This document shows positions 1 through 9,306 of a DNA stretch of 64,000 nucleotides, piece after piece; the first letter of the stretch is position 1, and each line of letters starts with the position of its first letter. The notes beneath the pieces are model-generated. The model searched no databases and had not been told where the DNA came from. It saw nothing but the letters and a program-made list of their open reading frames with translations. The position numbers were made by a program, and so were the translations under genes. The stretch comes from DASRDZ01 sp035569495. GTDB lineage: Bacteria; Chloroflexota; Dormibacteria; Aeolococcales; Aeolococcaceae. Location: the NCBI GenBank assembly GCA_035569495.1, contig DATMMX010000011.1, forward strand, positions 1-64,000. The letters run 5' to 3'.

Positions 1-2892
1 GGATTCGACGACTCGCCGACGCAGCCGATCGCCAGCGGCACGCATCGCTTCCTCTGGAGCGTCGACACCGCGACGATGAAAGCGACGTCGTTCGAGGACG
101 ACGCCGCGACGTACGGGCTCGCGGAGGCGCGCGACGGGACGCTGTACGTCGCCGAGGGCGACGGCGCCACGCACACCGACGCCATCGGCATCTTCACGCC
201 GTCCAAGGGCGCGACGCCGTACACGCGCAGCGGCACCATCCCGCTGAACCCGTCCAACCCGGTCGACCAGCCGTGGGGCATCGCACTGTCGCCCGACGGC
301 TCCAAGCTCTACGCGGCCGCGTTCTCGACCAACACGCTGATCACCGTCGACCTTGCCTCGCGCAGCGTCGCCGGGCGCACCCAGGCGGGGCAGTTCCCAT
401 ATGCGGTGGTGGTGTCCGCGGATGGACAGCACGTGTACGTCAGCAACTGGGGCCTCTACAACCAGGAGGCCGACCCGCGGCTGCAGTCGCTGCCCGGACA
501 CCCGACGCTGCCCATCGACCCGCCGCCCGCAACGGTGGGTGGATACAACACCGACTCGGAGTCGTCGGTGTGGACGTACTCCGTCGCCGCGAGCGGGTTG
601 CCGGCGCCGCAGGTGCGCACGCGCATCGGCCGCGACCTCAATGGCGACGACGTCATCGGCGGCGCGCTGCCGTCGGCGCTGGCGCTCTCACCCGACCAGC
701 GCACCCTGGCGGTGACGGCGTCGAACGACGACTTGGTGCAGCTCCTCGACGTCAGCACCACGGTGACCACCGACGCGCTGCCCAGCCTGACCAACAGCAC
801 GCTGACGACGGTGATGCACCCGAAGCGCGCCGTCGACATGCACGTCATCGCCGGCGGCCCGACCGGCGCTCAGCCCAACGCGCTGGCGTGGGCGCCCGAT
901 GGCAAGGAGCTCTTCGTCGCCGAGGGCGGGCGCAACGCCATCGCGGTCGTCGATCCGTCGCGGGTGGCTGCAGCGACGAACTCGCTCGATCCGCTGCCCG
1001 CCTCCGGCATCAACCGCGACGCGGTGAGCGGACGCATCCCGACGGGCTGGTACCCCAGCGCGCTGGCGCTGACGCCGGACGGCTCGCGCCTGTTCATCGC
1101 CGACAACGAAGGGCTCGGCTCCGGACCCAACGGGCACGTCGCCGGCGAGGAGTACGACCCCAACACGCTGAAGGGCATCGTGCAGGCCGTCGACATGCGC
1201 AGCGCCTGCGGCAACCTTCCGGCGCTGTCGCGTCTCTCCGACCGCGACAACGGGCTGACACAGGCACCGACCGGTCGGGGAACAGCGTTGGGCGACGGCA
1301 CCGTGGTGCCCACCGCGTATGGCTCGCCGCCGTCCGACAAGGTGAAGCACGTCTTCCTGATCATCAAGGAGAACCGAACCTTCGACCAGGAGCTCGGCGA
1401 CTACAAGGGCGCCGAGCGCGACCAGACGCTGGTCAACTACGGCCAGCACATCACTCCCAACCTGCACGCGCTCACCGCGAAGTTCGCCAACAACGACAAC
1501 TTCTACGCGACGTCGGAGGTGAGCATCGACGGCCACTACTCGATCGACACCGGGCAGATCAACGAGTTCCTGCAGAAGGTGACGTCGAGCAACTACGCGG
1601 GCAAGTTCCCCTACGGCGAATGGGACACGATGCCGGAGAACCTGCCGCAGGGCGGCTTCATCTGGAACAACGCGGCACGAGGCCATGTCAGCACGCGCAT
1701 CTACGGCGAGGGCACCTACGTCGTCGGTGTCGCTCCCTCCGAGCTGGGCGCGGGCGTGACGGCCAACCCGTCCGGCGGAGTGTCGCCGGCGCTGTTCGCC
1801 GGCAACGTGCAGTACGACTCGCGCTACCCGAGCCAGGTCGACCTCACCGCGCCGGTCGTCAACGGCGTCAGCAGCCACGATCCCACCGGGCAGGCGCACG
1901 ACACGCTGCGCACCACCGCGGTGCCGTACGACGACGAGTACCGCGCCAAGGTGTTCGCCCAGGACATGCAGGCCTTCGCCGCGGCCAGCAACAACGGTGC
2001 CAACGATGGCGCCCTGCCCCAGCTCAACGTGATGATCCTCTTCGACGACCACGGCAACGGCGACTTCCCCGGCAAGCACACGCCGGAGACGGAGACCGCC
2101 GAGAACGACCACGCGCTCGGCGAGGTGGTGTCGACGATCAGCACCTCGCCCTTCTGGAAGAGCAGCGCGGTGTTCGTCACCGAGGACGACACCCAGGGCG
2201 GCCAGGACCACGTCGATGCCCACCGCACCTTCGGCCTGGTGGCCAGCCCCTGGGTGCGCCCCGGCCGCATGTCGCACCAGCACGTCTCCTTCGCGGCGAT
2301 GATCAAGACCACCGACCTGATCCTCGGCCTGCCGCCCACCTCGCTGCAGGAGATGACCGCCAGCTCGCTCGCCGACTACTTCGTCGGCGCCCACGGCACC
2401 CCCGACCTCTCCCCCTACACTCCGCAACCCAACCAGGTGCTGCCGCAGACCAATCGCTCGGTTGCAGACGCACGCAATCCTGCGGAGCTCGCGGCGGCGC
2501 AGCTCGCCTTGCGGCTGCCGCAGGGCATCGACAAGGGCGGCGACATCCTCCCTGCCGTGGAACGCCTGCAGCGCGAGGGTCTGATGGAGGCGGGCGATCC
2601 CAACATCGTTCCCCAGCCCGCCATCCAGCAACACACTCTCGCGGACGCGTCGCCGTCGCCGGCCGATGCGGTGGAGACCGATGCGCGCGGCTCGCTGCAC
2701 AGCTGCGTGAAGCCCGACGCCTCGCCGGTGTCCGACGTCGAGGATCTGAGCACCGGCGTGCAGGCTGCCAACGTGGTTGGCCTGCCGGACACCGCTGCGG
2801 CCCAGGCAGCCACTCGCGCTGCAGAAGCCGCTGCGGTGATCGCGCTGCTGGCGGCCGCAGCGGGCGCTCGTCGCCGCCGCAGCCGCCGCTGA
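1..2892 (+). CDS. Secreted beta-propeller / phosphoesterase protein, 5' end outside window
   Basis: The frame is open from base 1, so the N-terminus and any signal peptide are missing; the ATG at 76 is internal. The first ~430 residues contain repeated YVTN-type propeller blades (WGIALSPDGSKLY, PYAVVVSADGQHVYVSN, NALAWAPDGKELFVAE, SALALTPDGSRLFIAD). The next ~400 residues are a phosphoesterase-family domain of the alkaline phosphatase/phospholipase C type (PF04185): HVFLIIKENRTFDQ, SEVSIDGHYS, ILFDDHGNGDF and TEDDTQGGQDHVDAHR carry the likely metal ligands. The C-terminus has GLPDTA, a hydrophobic Ala/Leu stretch and RRRRSRR, the layout of a sortase-type wall-sorting signal but with LPxTA rather than LPxTG. 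Likely an extracellular, surface-attached phosphatase; the substrate is unknown. Confidence 0.85.
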   Translation, partial: GFDDSPTQPIASGTHRFLWSVDTATMKATSFEDDAATYGLAEARDGTLYVAEGDGATHTDAIGIFTPSKGATPYTRSGTIPLNPSNPVDQPWGIALSPDGSKLYAAAFSTNTLITVDLASRSVAGRTQAGQFPYAVVVSADGQHVYVSNWGLYNQEADPRLQSLPGHPTLPIDPPPATVGGYNTDSESSVWTYSVAASGLPAPQVRTRIGRDLNGDDVIGGALPSALALSPDQRTLAVTASNDDLVQLLDVSTTVTTDALPSLTNSTLTTVMHPKRAVDMHVIAGGPTGAQPNALAWAPDGKELFVAEGGRNAIAVVDPSRVAAATNSLDPLPASGINRDAVSGRIPTGWYPSALALTPDGSRLFIADNEGLGSGPNGHVAGEEYDPNTLKGIVQAVDMRSACGNLPALSRLSDRDNGLTQAPTGRGTALGDGTVVPTAYGSPPSDKVKHVFLIIKENRTFDQELGDYKGAERDQTLVNYGQHITPNLHALTAKFANNDNFYATSEVSIDGHYSIDTGQINEFLQKVTSSNYAGKFPYGEWDTMPENLPQGGFIWNNAARGHVSTRIYGEGTYVVGVAPSELGAGVTANPSGGVSPALFAGNVQYDSRYPSQVDLTAPVVNGVSSHDPTGQAHDTLRTTAVPYDDEYRAKVFAQDMQAFAAASNNGANDGALPQLNVMILFDDHGNGDFPGKHTPETETAENDHALGEVVSTISTSPFWKSSAVFVTEDDTQGGQDHVDAHRTFGLVASPWVRPGRMSHQHVSFAAMIKTTDLILGLPPTSLQEMTASSLADYFVGAHGTPDLSPYTPQPNQVLPQTNRSVADARNPAELAAAQLALRLPQGIDKGGDILPAVERLQREGLMEAGDPNIVPQPAIQQHTLADASPSPADAVETDARGSLHSCVKPDASPVSDVEDLSTGVQAANVVGLPDTAAAQAATRAAEAAAVIALLAAAAGARRRRSRR

Positions 2893-2904
2893 CGGACCAG
2901 CGCG

Positions 2905-3234
2905 CTAGAGCCGCTCGAACCGCTCCACGTCGAGCACGAACACGATCGCGCCGCCCACCTGCACCTCGACCGGGAACGGCACGAAGAACTCGGCGGGCTC
3001 GGCCATCGGCGGGATGGGGTTCAGGTATTCGCTGCGGTCGCGGGCCTTCTCCCGCAGGATGTCGATGACCTCGTCGACGTGCTCGTCGCCGACGCCGACC
3101 AGCAGGGTGGCGTTGCCCCGCTGCAAAAAGCCGCCGGAGGTGTTGAGCCGGGTGACCTCGAAGCCGGCGTCGGTGAGAGCGCTGGTGCAGGGCCCGGCGT
3201 CGTCACTGTGGACGATGGCGACGACGAGCTTCAC
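2905..3234 (-). CDS. darA: Cyclic-di-AMP receptor (DarA/PstA family)
   Basis: The 109-residue protein matches the small PII-like c-di-AMP receptor family (PF06153) over its whole length: it begins MKLVVAIVHSDDAG, has the family signature RLNTSGGFLQRGNATLL and continues GVGDEHVDEVIDILR. Family members are cytosolic trimers that bind c-di-AMP between subunits; they are signal receivers and have no enzymatic activity. The gene overlaps the end of tmk by four bases (ATGA) and is last in the pdxS-to-darA operon. The tmk-darA neighbourhood recurs in Firmicutes and related phyla, which supports the call. Neither a diadenylate cyclase nor a partner protein is in the window. Confidence 0.9.
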   Translation of the reverse strand: MKLVVAIVHSDDAGPCTSALTDAGFEVTRLNTSGGFLQRGNATLLVGVGDEHVDEVIDILREKARDRSEYLNPIPPMAEPAEFFVPFPVEVQVGGAIVFVLDVERFERL

Positions 3235-3926
3235 GAGCGGCCGGCGACGGCCGGCGGTGCGGGGCTGCTCGGGGTGCGGTGGGCGAGCAGGCGTGACGTC
3301 ACCAGGTCGACGACGTCCTCCGAGACGCTGACGGCGGGACGGCCGGCGTCGACGGTCGCGATGCGCTGCGGCTCGGCTCTGGCGAGGTGCAGGAAGGTGT
3401 CGCGCACGGCGAACTGGAACTGCTCGGGCGTCGCCTCCATGCGGTCGAGGGGAAGCTCCTGGGCGTGGCGCCGCGCGCGGGCGACGTCGAGCGGCACGTC
3501 GAGCAGGATGGTCAGGTCGGGCCAGACGTCGCCGCAGGCTTCGCGGTGGATGCCGCGGAGCACCGATTCAGGCAGGCCGCGGCCGCCGCCCTGGTAGGCG
3601 AGCGTCGAGTCGACGTAGCGGTCGGTCAGCACGACTGCACCGCGGCGCAATGCCGGGAGGACGATCTCCTGCAACAGTTGTGCGCGCGCCGCGATGAACA
3701 CCAAAGCCTCTGCCCAGGGATCGATGGGCGAGACCATCTGGTGCTGCAGCAGGAAGCCGCGGGCGATCTCGCCGAGCGCGGTGTCACCCGGCTCGCGCAC
3801 CATGACCACGTCGGCGACGCCGGCGTGACGGATGGCCGCCGCGGCGGCGGCCATCTGCGTCGACTTGCCGGAACCGTCGATGCCCTCGAAGGACACGAAG
3901 AAGCCGGACCGCATCGAAGAAGCCAC
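3231..3926 (-). CDS. tmk: Thymidylate kinase
   Basis: This 231-residue enzyme should phosphorylate dTMP to dTDP. The P-loop FEGIDGSGKSTQ lies near residues 13-24, the DR(Y/H) motif is seen as VLTDRYVDSTLAYQGGGRG, and MVREPGDTALGE matches the substrate-binding REPG segment. Length is normal for the family (about 210 residues) with a short Ala/Pro-rich tail. It starts three bases after the R3H ATPase stop and its own stop overlaps the darA start, so the three are almost certainly co-transcribed and translationally coupled. Confidence 0.95.
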   Translation of the reverse strand: MASSMRSGFFVSFEGIDGSGKSTQMAAAAAAIRHAGVADVVMVREPGDTALGEIARGFLLQHQMVSPIDPWAEALVFIAARAQLLQEIVLPALRRGAVVLTDRYVDSTLAYQGGGRGLPESVLRGIHREACGDVWPDLTILLDVPLDVARARRHAQELPLDRMEATPEQFQFAVRDTFLHLARAEPQRIATVDAGRPAVSVSEDVVDLVTSRLLAHRTPSSPAPPAVAGRS

Positions 3927-3929
3927 GCC

Positions 3930-5627
3930 TCACTCCTCGTCGTCGATGGATTCGCTGTCTGCGACGGGGGCGAGAATCACCAGGCGGCGGTTGGGATCGC
4001 TGCCGGTGCTGCGCGCCTGCAGGTCGTTGCGCTCCACCAGCTGGTGCTGCAGCCGCCGCACGTACGAGTTCTGCGGCGCCAGCTCCACCGCCTGGCCGGT
4101 CGCCTGGACGCGCTGGATGCCCTCCATCGCCTCGTCCATGGCGGCGTCGGAGGGGTCGGCCACCTCGACGCCGTAGATGCGCGCCAGCGCATTCTTGATC
4201 TGCGCCACTGTGTTGCTGCGCAGGACCTGGATGGGGATGCCGGTGGCCTCGGCGGCGCGCACCGGCGAGTCCTTGCGACGCACGTAGTTCTTCAGCGTGA
4301 TCACCATGTCGGCGTCGTCGACGTGGTGCTGGATGCGCACCGGCACGCGCAGCTCGCGCACCGACTGCTCCAGGTACTGGCGGGACACGCCGTAGGGGAA
4401 GACGTTCAGCGGCTGGTAGGGATGCGCGGCGCGCATCGCCTCGCGCAACTCGCGCTCACGCCCATCGTGCGCGAGGGTGAACTGGTCGACCTCGGCCGGA
4501 ACTCGCAGGCTGCGACGGGCGCGCCCGCCGCCGGCCTCGCCGCGATCGCGACGCGGGCTCCGGCCCCCACCGAAAGGGACGGGTTCGAAGTCGCTCCCCT
4601 GCTCCAGCACGCTGGTGTCGATCTTGGACACGATGCCGCCCTGCTCGTCCTTGTAGCGCAGCTGCGGGGGCTTGATGCGGCCGCGCAGCGCCTCGTCGAC
4701 GGTCTCGTCGAGCGGCATGTGCACGGTGACCTTGTCGCGCTCGCGGATCTCCACCAGCACGTCGAAGGTCGGCGGCGCCTTGCGTTCCAGCACGCTCTTC
4801 TGCGTGCCGCGCCGGCGCGCTTCCTCGTCGGACAGCGTCACCGTCTGGATGCCGCCGAGCAGGTCGTTGAGTGTCGGGTTGACCAGCAGGTTGTCGAGGT
4901 TGGAGCCGTGCGCGGTGCCGACCAGCTGCACGCCGCGCTCTGCGATGGTGCGCGCCGCGGCCGCCTCCAGCTCGTTGCCGATCTCGTCGATGACGATGAC
5001 CTGGGGCATGTGGTTCTCGACCGCCTCGATCATCACCGCGTGCTGCATCGACGGTGTCATCACCTGCATGCGGCGCGCGCGGCCGATGCCCGGGTGCGGG
5101 ATGTCGCCGTCGCCGGCGATCTCGTTGGAGGTGTCGACGATGACCACGCGCTTGCCGCACTCGTCGGAGAGCACGCGCGCGCACTCGCGCAGCATGGTGG
5201 TCTTGCCGATGCCGGGCTGCCCGAGCAGGAGGATCGAGCGGCCCTGGACCACGATGTCCTTGATGATGTCGATGGTCCCGGTGACCGCCCGCCCGACGCG
5301 GCAGGTGAGTCCCACGATGCGGCCGGCGCGGTTGCGGATCGCTGATATCCGGTGCAGCGTGCGCTCGATGCCCGCGCGGTTGTCGTCTCCGAACGCACCC
5401 ACGCGCGAGGCCACGTATTCGAGATCGGCGTGCGAGATCTGGGCGTGGTCGAGGATCGCCTCACCGTCGGTGAAGCGGGCCTCGGGACGGCGTCCCAGGT
5501 CGAGCACGATCTCCAGCAGCTCGCCCTGCTCGTGGGAGACGCGGGCGGCGCTGTCGGCGATGCGGGGCGGGAGAGCGTCGAAGAGGAGGTGCAGCTCCTC
5601 TTCCCATGCGGGGCCGTATGGAGTCAT
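3930..5627 (-). CDS. R3H-domain AAA ATPase (SpoIIIAA/Ycf45-like)
   Basis: The 565-residue protein has a helical N-terminal region, a RecA/AAA ATPase core with Walker A GQPGIGKTT (about residues 136-143) and Walker B QVIVIDEIGNELEA, then a charged linker and a C-terminal R3H single-strand nucleic-acid-binding domain with the R-x3-H element in YVRRLQHQLVERND. The ATPase resembles the SpoIIIAA / plastid Ycf45 family found in cyanobacteria, Chloroflexota and Firmicutes. The cellular role is not established; nucleic-acid binding is implied by R3H. Its start overlaps the GNAT gene stop by four bases, and tmk follows after three. Confidence 0.85.
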   Translation of the reverse strand: MTPYGPAWEEELHLLFDALPPRIADSAARVSHEQGELLEIVLDLGRRPEARFTDGEAILDHAQISHADLEYVASRVGAFGDDNRAGIERTLHRISAIRNRAGRIVGLTCRVGRAVTGTIDIIKDIVVQGRSILLLGQPGIGKTTMLRECARVLSDECGKRVVIVDTSNEIAGDGDIPHPGIGRARRMQVMTPSMQHAVMIEAVENHMPQVIVIDEIGNELEAAAARTIAERGVQLVGTAHGSNLDNLLVNPTLNDLLGGIQTVTLSDEEARRRGTQKSVLERKAPPTFDVLVEIRERDKVTVHMPLDETVDEALRGRIKPPQLRYKDEQGGIVSKIDTSVLEQGSDFEPVPFGGGRSPRRDRGEAGGGRARRSLRVPAEVDQFTLAHDGRERELREAMRAAHPYQPLNVFPYGVSRQYLEQSVRELRVPVRIQHHVDDADMVITLKNYVRRKDSPVRAAEATGIPIQVLRSNTVAQIKNALARIYGVEVADPSDAAMDEAMEGIQRVQATGQAVELAPQNSYVRRLQHQLVERNDLQARSTGSDPNRRLVILAPVADSESIDDEE

Positions 5628-6730
5628 CTGGGCAACGATGTGGAGCTCCTCCGTGCAGAAGTGGAGACAGATGGGACGACGGCGGAAGCCGCGACCGAGC
5701 GGGCGAGTCCGGCGTGCACCAGCACGCCCTTCTTCTTGTTCCTCGCCGTGTCGGCGCGCAGGCGCACCTTGAGGGCGAGGTCGCGCACCAGCAGCAACTG
5801 GGATCCGTAGATCTCGAAACCCCGTTGCTGCAGCGAGCGGATCAGCTCACTGTCGTAGTGGCGCAGCACGCACGACACCGGGCCCGGTGGGGCCTGGCCG
5901 AGGGCTGCGTCGATCACCTCTTCACGGAATTGCGGGTCCTGTCCCTCACACATGATGGCCAGCAGCGTCGGCCGCCCCGGCGACGGCGGGCGCACCGCCA
6001 CCCAGGCCTGGACGCCGCTCACCTCGGCGACGTACTGGCGCACGTCGTCCTTGCCGAGGCGCGCCGGCCAGCCCTGCTGGAAACCCGCCTGCCACGCCTT
6101 CTGGGAGGGACCTTCCAGATTGGCGACATGCGAGGGTGTGGTGCGCAGGTAGAGCAGGTAGATGCCGCCGGCGTCATCGCGACGCGCAGGGCGGAGCACA
6201 CCGGTGTCGTTCGGCGACACCACGCGCGGCTGGGTGTGCGAGTCGTCGCGGTAGAGGATCTGCTCGGTGGCGTACTGGGTGAAGCCCTGTTCGAGGAACA
6301 GCGCCACCAGCGGATGGTCGAGCGGGATGCGCACGTAGAAGCGGGTCACGCCGTGCTCGACGCCGTGGTTGCAGAGGTGGGTGAGCAGCGGGTCGCCGGC
6401 GAAGTGGCCGCGACCGCTGGGCGCCACGCAGAGGTTGAGGATCTGCCACGACCGCGTCTGCCCCGGCGCGCCCTGCGCCTGGATGAAGCCGACGATGCCC
6501 TGCTCGTCGTCCTCGGCGACGTAGAGCGCGTCACCGAGGTCGCTGAGCGGCACCAGCGAGCTGAGCGTCTTGCTCAGCGCGTACCAGAGGCGGACCAGCA
6601 TGGCCTCGGGAACCGGGCGGTCGGCGGAGAGCCCGGGGATGACCCCCTCGCCCTCCTCGCGCGCCGCGGTCTCGCGATAGAGCTGCTCGATGCGGCCCAG
6701 GTCGCGAAAGTTGGCGCTGCGGACGTGCAT
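5624..6730 (-). CDS. Double GNAT-fold acetyltransferase-like protein
   Basis: The 368-residue protein opens with the GNAT start MHVRSANFRDLGRIEQLYRE, and a second GNAT-like start appears near residue 178 (VLRPARRDDAGGIYLLYLR), so it looks like two tandem N-acetyltransferase folds. The first copy has the acetyl-CoA loop region LNLCVAPSGRGHFAGDPLL; the second lacks a clear Q/RxxGxG/A motif and may be structural. The C-terminal ~40 residues are basic and low-complexity. The gene lies seven bases after pdxT and overlaps the R3H ATPase. The substrate is unknown. Confidence 0.7.
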   Translation of the reverse strand: MHVRSANFRDLGRIEQLYRETAAREEGEGVIPGLSADRPVPEAMLVRLWYALSKTLSSLVPLSDLGDALYVAEDDEQGIVGFIQAQGAPGQTRSWQILNLCVAPSGRGHFAGDPLLTHLCNHGVEHGVTRFYVRIPLDHPLVALFLEQGFTQYATEQILYRDDSHTQPRVVSPNDTGVLRPARRDDAGGIYLLYLRTTPSHVANLEGPSQKAWQAGFQQGWPARLGKDDVRQYVAEVSGVQAWVAVRPPSPGRPTLLAIMCEGQDPQFREEVIDAALGQAPPGPVSCVLRHYDSELIRSLQQRGFEIYGSQLLLVRDLALKVRLRADTARNKKKGVLVHAGLARSVAASAVVPSVSTSARRSSTSLPR

Positions 6731-6737
6731 TCTGCGA

Positions 6738-7340
6738 TTACGCCGCCGATGCCACCCGGGCGGCGAGACGGTCGAGGAAGAAGCGGTGCAGCCTGTCGTC
6801 GTCGGTCATCTCGGGATGGAAGCCGAGGGCGACGTGCGGACCCTGGGCGATCGCCACCGGCCGGCCGTCGACGGAGGCGAGGATGTCGACCGACCGCCCG
6901 GTCCGCTCCACCAGCGGGGCGCGGATGAACACCGCGTTGAACGGCTGCTCGCCGATGGTCGGGATCGACAGTTCGGTCTCGAATGAATCCACCTGGCGCC
7001 CGTAGCCGTTGCGGCGCACGTCGACGTCGAGGGCGCCGAAGGCGAGCTGGTCGGCACGCCCGTCGAGGATGCGCGTGCTGAGCAGGATCATGCCCGCGCA
7101 GGTGGCGAAGCAGCCCATGCCCTCGGCGAGGCGGCGGCGCAGCGGCTCCTCGAGCCCGAAGACGCGCAGCAGGCGGCTCATCGTCGTCGACTCGCCGCCG
7201 GGCATGGCCAGGCCGTCGATGCTGTCGAGGTCGGCGGGGAAGCGGACCTCCCGCGTCGGCACACCGCACCGCTCGAAAGCCTGGCGGTGCTCACGGACGT
7301 CGCCCTGGAGGGCGAGCACTCCGACACTGGGGATGGTCAC
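6738..7340 (-). CDS. pdxT: Pyridoxal 5'-phosphate synthase glutaminase subunit PdxT
   Basis: This 200-residue class I glutaminase delivers ammonia to PdxS for PLP synthesis. It shows GVLALQGDVREH at the N-terminus, the oxyanion strand PGGEST, the nucleophile in CFATCAGMILL and the His-Glu pair in LGFHPEMTDD. The start codon is GTG. A TACACT hexamer ends eight bases before it with no Shine-Dalgarno, suggesting a leaderless transcript that restarts transcription inside the pdxS operon. A methyltransferase gene separates it from pdxS, an unusual spacing because the two are usually adjacent. Confidence 0.95.
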   Translation of the reverse strand: MTIPSVGVLALQGDVREHRQAFERCGVPTREVRFPADLDSIDGLAMPGGESTTMSRLLRVFGLEEPLRRRLAEGMGCFATCAGMILLSTRILDGRADQLAFGALDVDVRRNGYGRQVDSFETELSIPTIGEQPFNAVFIRAPLVERTGRSVDILASVDGRPVAIAQGPHVALGFHPEMTDDDRLHRFFLDRLAARVASAA

Positions 7341-7348
7341 TTGCCGAC

Positions 7349-7354
7349 AGTGTA
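7349..7354 (-). promoter_or_regulatory. Candidate -10 element for pdxT
   Basis: TACACT on the minus strand, eight bases before the GTG start of pdxT. It lies in the 69-bp gap after the methyltransferase gene, the longest gap in the operon. No convincing -35 was seen. Confidence 0.4.
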
Positions 7355-7409
7355 CCCCGCCCCGCGGGTTGCGGAACCACCGCGATCGGACCGTGCGAGA
7401 CGGCCGCGC

Positions 7410-8171
7410 TCAGCCCGGTCGGTGCAGGTACCAGGTGGCCCGGAAGCGGCCGCGGGGGTCGGGGTCGAGGTCGACCCAGCGGACCTCGCAGCCGGCCGCG
7501 TGGAACATGGGCAGCAGGCGGTCGGCCGGGTACAGGTACCAGTGGTGCACCGGGTCGGTCGGCCGGAACTCGGTGTGGCCGCGGGCCAGCGCGTGGCCGA
7601 GGCGGATGAGCAGCCCGGAGCGCTCGCGGAGCCCGTTGAGGCGGTGGAACAGGGTGTGCGGCGCGCACATCGGCGCCTGCACCAGGGCGACGCCGCCGGG
7701 CTGGAGGCGGGCGAGCAGGCTGCGCAGGATGCGCAAGCCGTCGGCCGGCGGGATGTGCTGCACGGTGCGGGTGGTGTGGACCACGTCGAAGCGCAGGTCG
7801 CCGAGGCAGCCGTCGATGTCCTCGCCGTCGTAGGCGCGCAGGTCGGCCTGGCGCTCGGCGCCGAGGTGGCGGCGGGCCTCCTCGAGCATGCTGGGAGCGA
7901 CGTCGACGCCCACCGCGGACCGGTAGCGCGCCGCCATCGGCACCAGCACGCGGCCGACGCCGCAGCCGAAGTCGAGCGCGGCGCCGTCGTGGCGCACCGG
8001 CACGCCCAGCTCGGCGAAGCGCTGCTCGACGGCGTCGAGGTAGGCCTCGCCCTGCTCGAACAGCTCCTCGACGATGCGGCCGCGATGGGCGCGCTCGCCG
8101 GTGTTGGCGAAGTACATGTCCGCGCCCCACCGGTCCCACTGGACGGCGGCGCGGTGGGCGGCGTGGCTCAC
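7410..8171 (-). CDS. Class I SAM-dependent methyltransferase
   Basis: The 253-residue protein has the Rossmann SAM-binding motif I LDFGCGVGRVLVPMA near residue 65, an acidic motif II end (VGVDVAP) and the post-motif FDVVHTTRTVQHIPP. This is the layout of Methyltransf_11/25-type small-molecule methyltransferases. It sits 13 bases after pdxS and before pdxT, so it is co-transcribed with vitamin B6 genes, but nothing in the sequence links it to pyridoxal chemistry. The substrate is unknown. Confidence 0.75.
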   Translation of the reverse strand: MSHAAHRAAVQWDRWGADMYFANTGERAHRGRIVEELFEQGEAYLDAVEQRFAELGVPVRHDGAALDFGCGVGRVLVPMAARYRSAVGVDVAPSMLEEARRHLGAERQADLRAYDGEDIDGCLGDLRFDVVHTTRTVQHIPPADGLRILRSLLARLQPGGVALVQAPMCAPHTLFHRLNGLRERSGLLIRLGHALARGHTEFRPTDPVHHWYLYPADRLLPMFHAAGCEVRWVDLDPDPRGRFRATWYLHRPG

Positions 8172-8184
8172 TGCCCGGCCGAGC

Positions 8185-9102
8185 CTACCAGCCGCGCGCG
8201 GCGAGCAGCTCCTCCTTGGGCAGGGTGGCCACGTCGATGCCGCTCATCGCCCGGCCCAGCCCGGCGCTGGCCTCGGCGACCTTCTCGGGCTTGTCGAAGA
8301 AGGTGGTGGCCGTGACGATCGCCTTCGCGTAGTTCGACGGGTCGTCCGACTTGAAGATGCCGCTGCCCACGAAGTTGCCCTCGGCGCCGAGCTGCATCAT
8401 CAGCGCCGCGTCGGCCGGCGTCGCGATGCCGCCCGCGGAGAAGTTGACCACCGGCAGCTTGCCGGTTTCTGCCACTTCGATCACCAACTCGGCGGGCGCG
8501 CCCAGCCGCTTGGCCTCGGCGTAGAGCTCGTCGTGGCGCATCGACTGCAGCCTGCGCAAACCGGACTGCAGAGCACGCATGTGGCGCACCGCCTCGACCA
8601 CGTTGCCGGTGCCCGCCTCGCCCTTGGTGCGGATCATCGCCGCGCCCTCGGTGATCCGCCGCAGCGCCTCGCCGAGGTCCCGCGCGCCGCAGACGAAGGG
8701 CACCTTGAACTGCCACTTGTCGATGTGGTTCTCCTCGTCGGCGGGAGTGAGAACCTCGGATTCGTCGACATAGTCCACGCCGAGGGATTCGAGGATCTGC
8801 GCCTCGACGAAGTGGCCGATGCGCGCCTTGGCCATCACCGGGATGGTCACCGCGGCGATGATCTCCTTGATCAGGCCGACGTCGCTCATCCGGGCCACGC
8901 CGCCGTCGCGGCGGATGTCGGCGGGGACGCGCTCCAGGGCCATCACCGCCACCGCGCCCGCGTCCTCGGCGATCTTGGCCTGCTCGGGCGTGACCACGTC
9001 CATGATCACGCCGCCCTTGAGCATCTCGGCAAGCCCGCGCTTGACACGCTGGCCCCCGGTCGTCGTTCCGTTGCGCGTCGCGCCTGCGCCGTTCCCACTC
9101 AT
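8185..9102 (-). CDS. pdxS: Pyridoxal 5'-phosphate synthase synthase subunit PdxS
   Basis: PdxS condenses ribose 5-phosphate, glyceraldehyde 3-phosphate and PdxT-derived ammonia into PLP. The TIM-barrel family is highly conserved and visible here in KGGVIMDVVTPEQAKIAEDA, MALERVPADIR, PVMAKARIGHFVEAQILE, IRTKGEAGTGNVVEAVRH and VNFSAGGIATPADAA, including the two active-site lysines (VMAKAR and IRTKGE contexts). The ATG at 9102 was chosen because a good AGGTGG ribosome site lies six bases upstream and it gives 305 residues, normal for the family; a frame extension to 9282 has no homology. First gene of the operon. Confidence 0.97.
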   Translation of the reverse strand: MSGNGAGATRNGTTTGGQRVKRGLAEMLKGGVIMDVVTPEQAKIAEDAGAVAVMALERVPADIRRDGGVARMSDVGLIKEIIAAVTIPVMAKARIGHFVEAQILESLGVDYVDESEVLTPADEENHIDKWQFKVPFVCGARDLGEALRRITEGAAMIRTKGEAGTGNVVEAVRHMRALQSGLRRLQSMRHDELYAEAKRLGAPAELVIEVAETGKLPVVNFSAGGIATPADAALMMQLGAEGNFVGSGIFKSDDPSNYAKAIVTATTFFDKPEKVAEASAGLGRAMSGIDVATLPKEELLAARGW

Positions 9103-9159
9103 GGCTGCCACCTCGAGTCGCCGCCCTCCGACTGAAGAACGGAGGCCCGGCTTGCCGCC

Positions 9160-9165
9160 ATTGTA
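9160..9165 (-). promoter_or_regulatory. Candidate pdxS -10 element
   Basis: TACAAT on the minus strand about 58 bases before the pdxS ATG. The implied ~50-nt leader contains a CCTCCG/CGGAGG hairpin before the AGGTGG ribosome-binding site. The -35 is not clear. Confidence 0.4.
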
Positions 9166-9306
9166 GGCAGCAGCCCGCTCAGGGCAGCGCGAACCGGCGA
9201 CGGGGCCTAGGGTCCGCGGGGGGAACGCTGTCATCCGGCCGCACTCCAGCGGCGGATGATGGCGTGGGGGTGCTCCCCCCACGGTGCGCGTCAGCGCACG
9301 GATAGA

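Noticed and set aside
273..3068. 931-codon open frame inside the phosphoesterase gene
   Set aside because: Arg/Ala/Gly-rich shadow of the true frame caused by high GC; no domain-like sequence.
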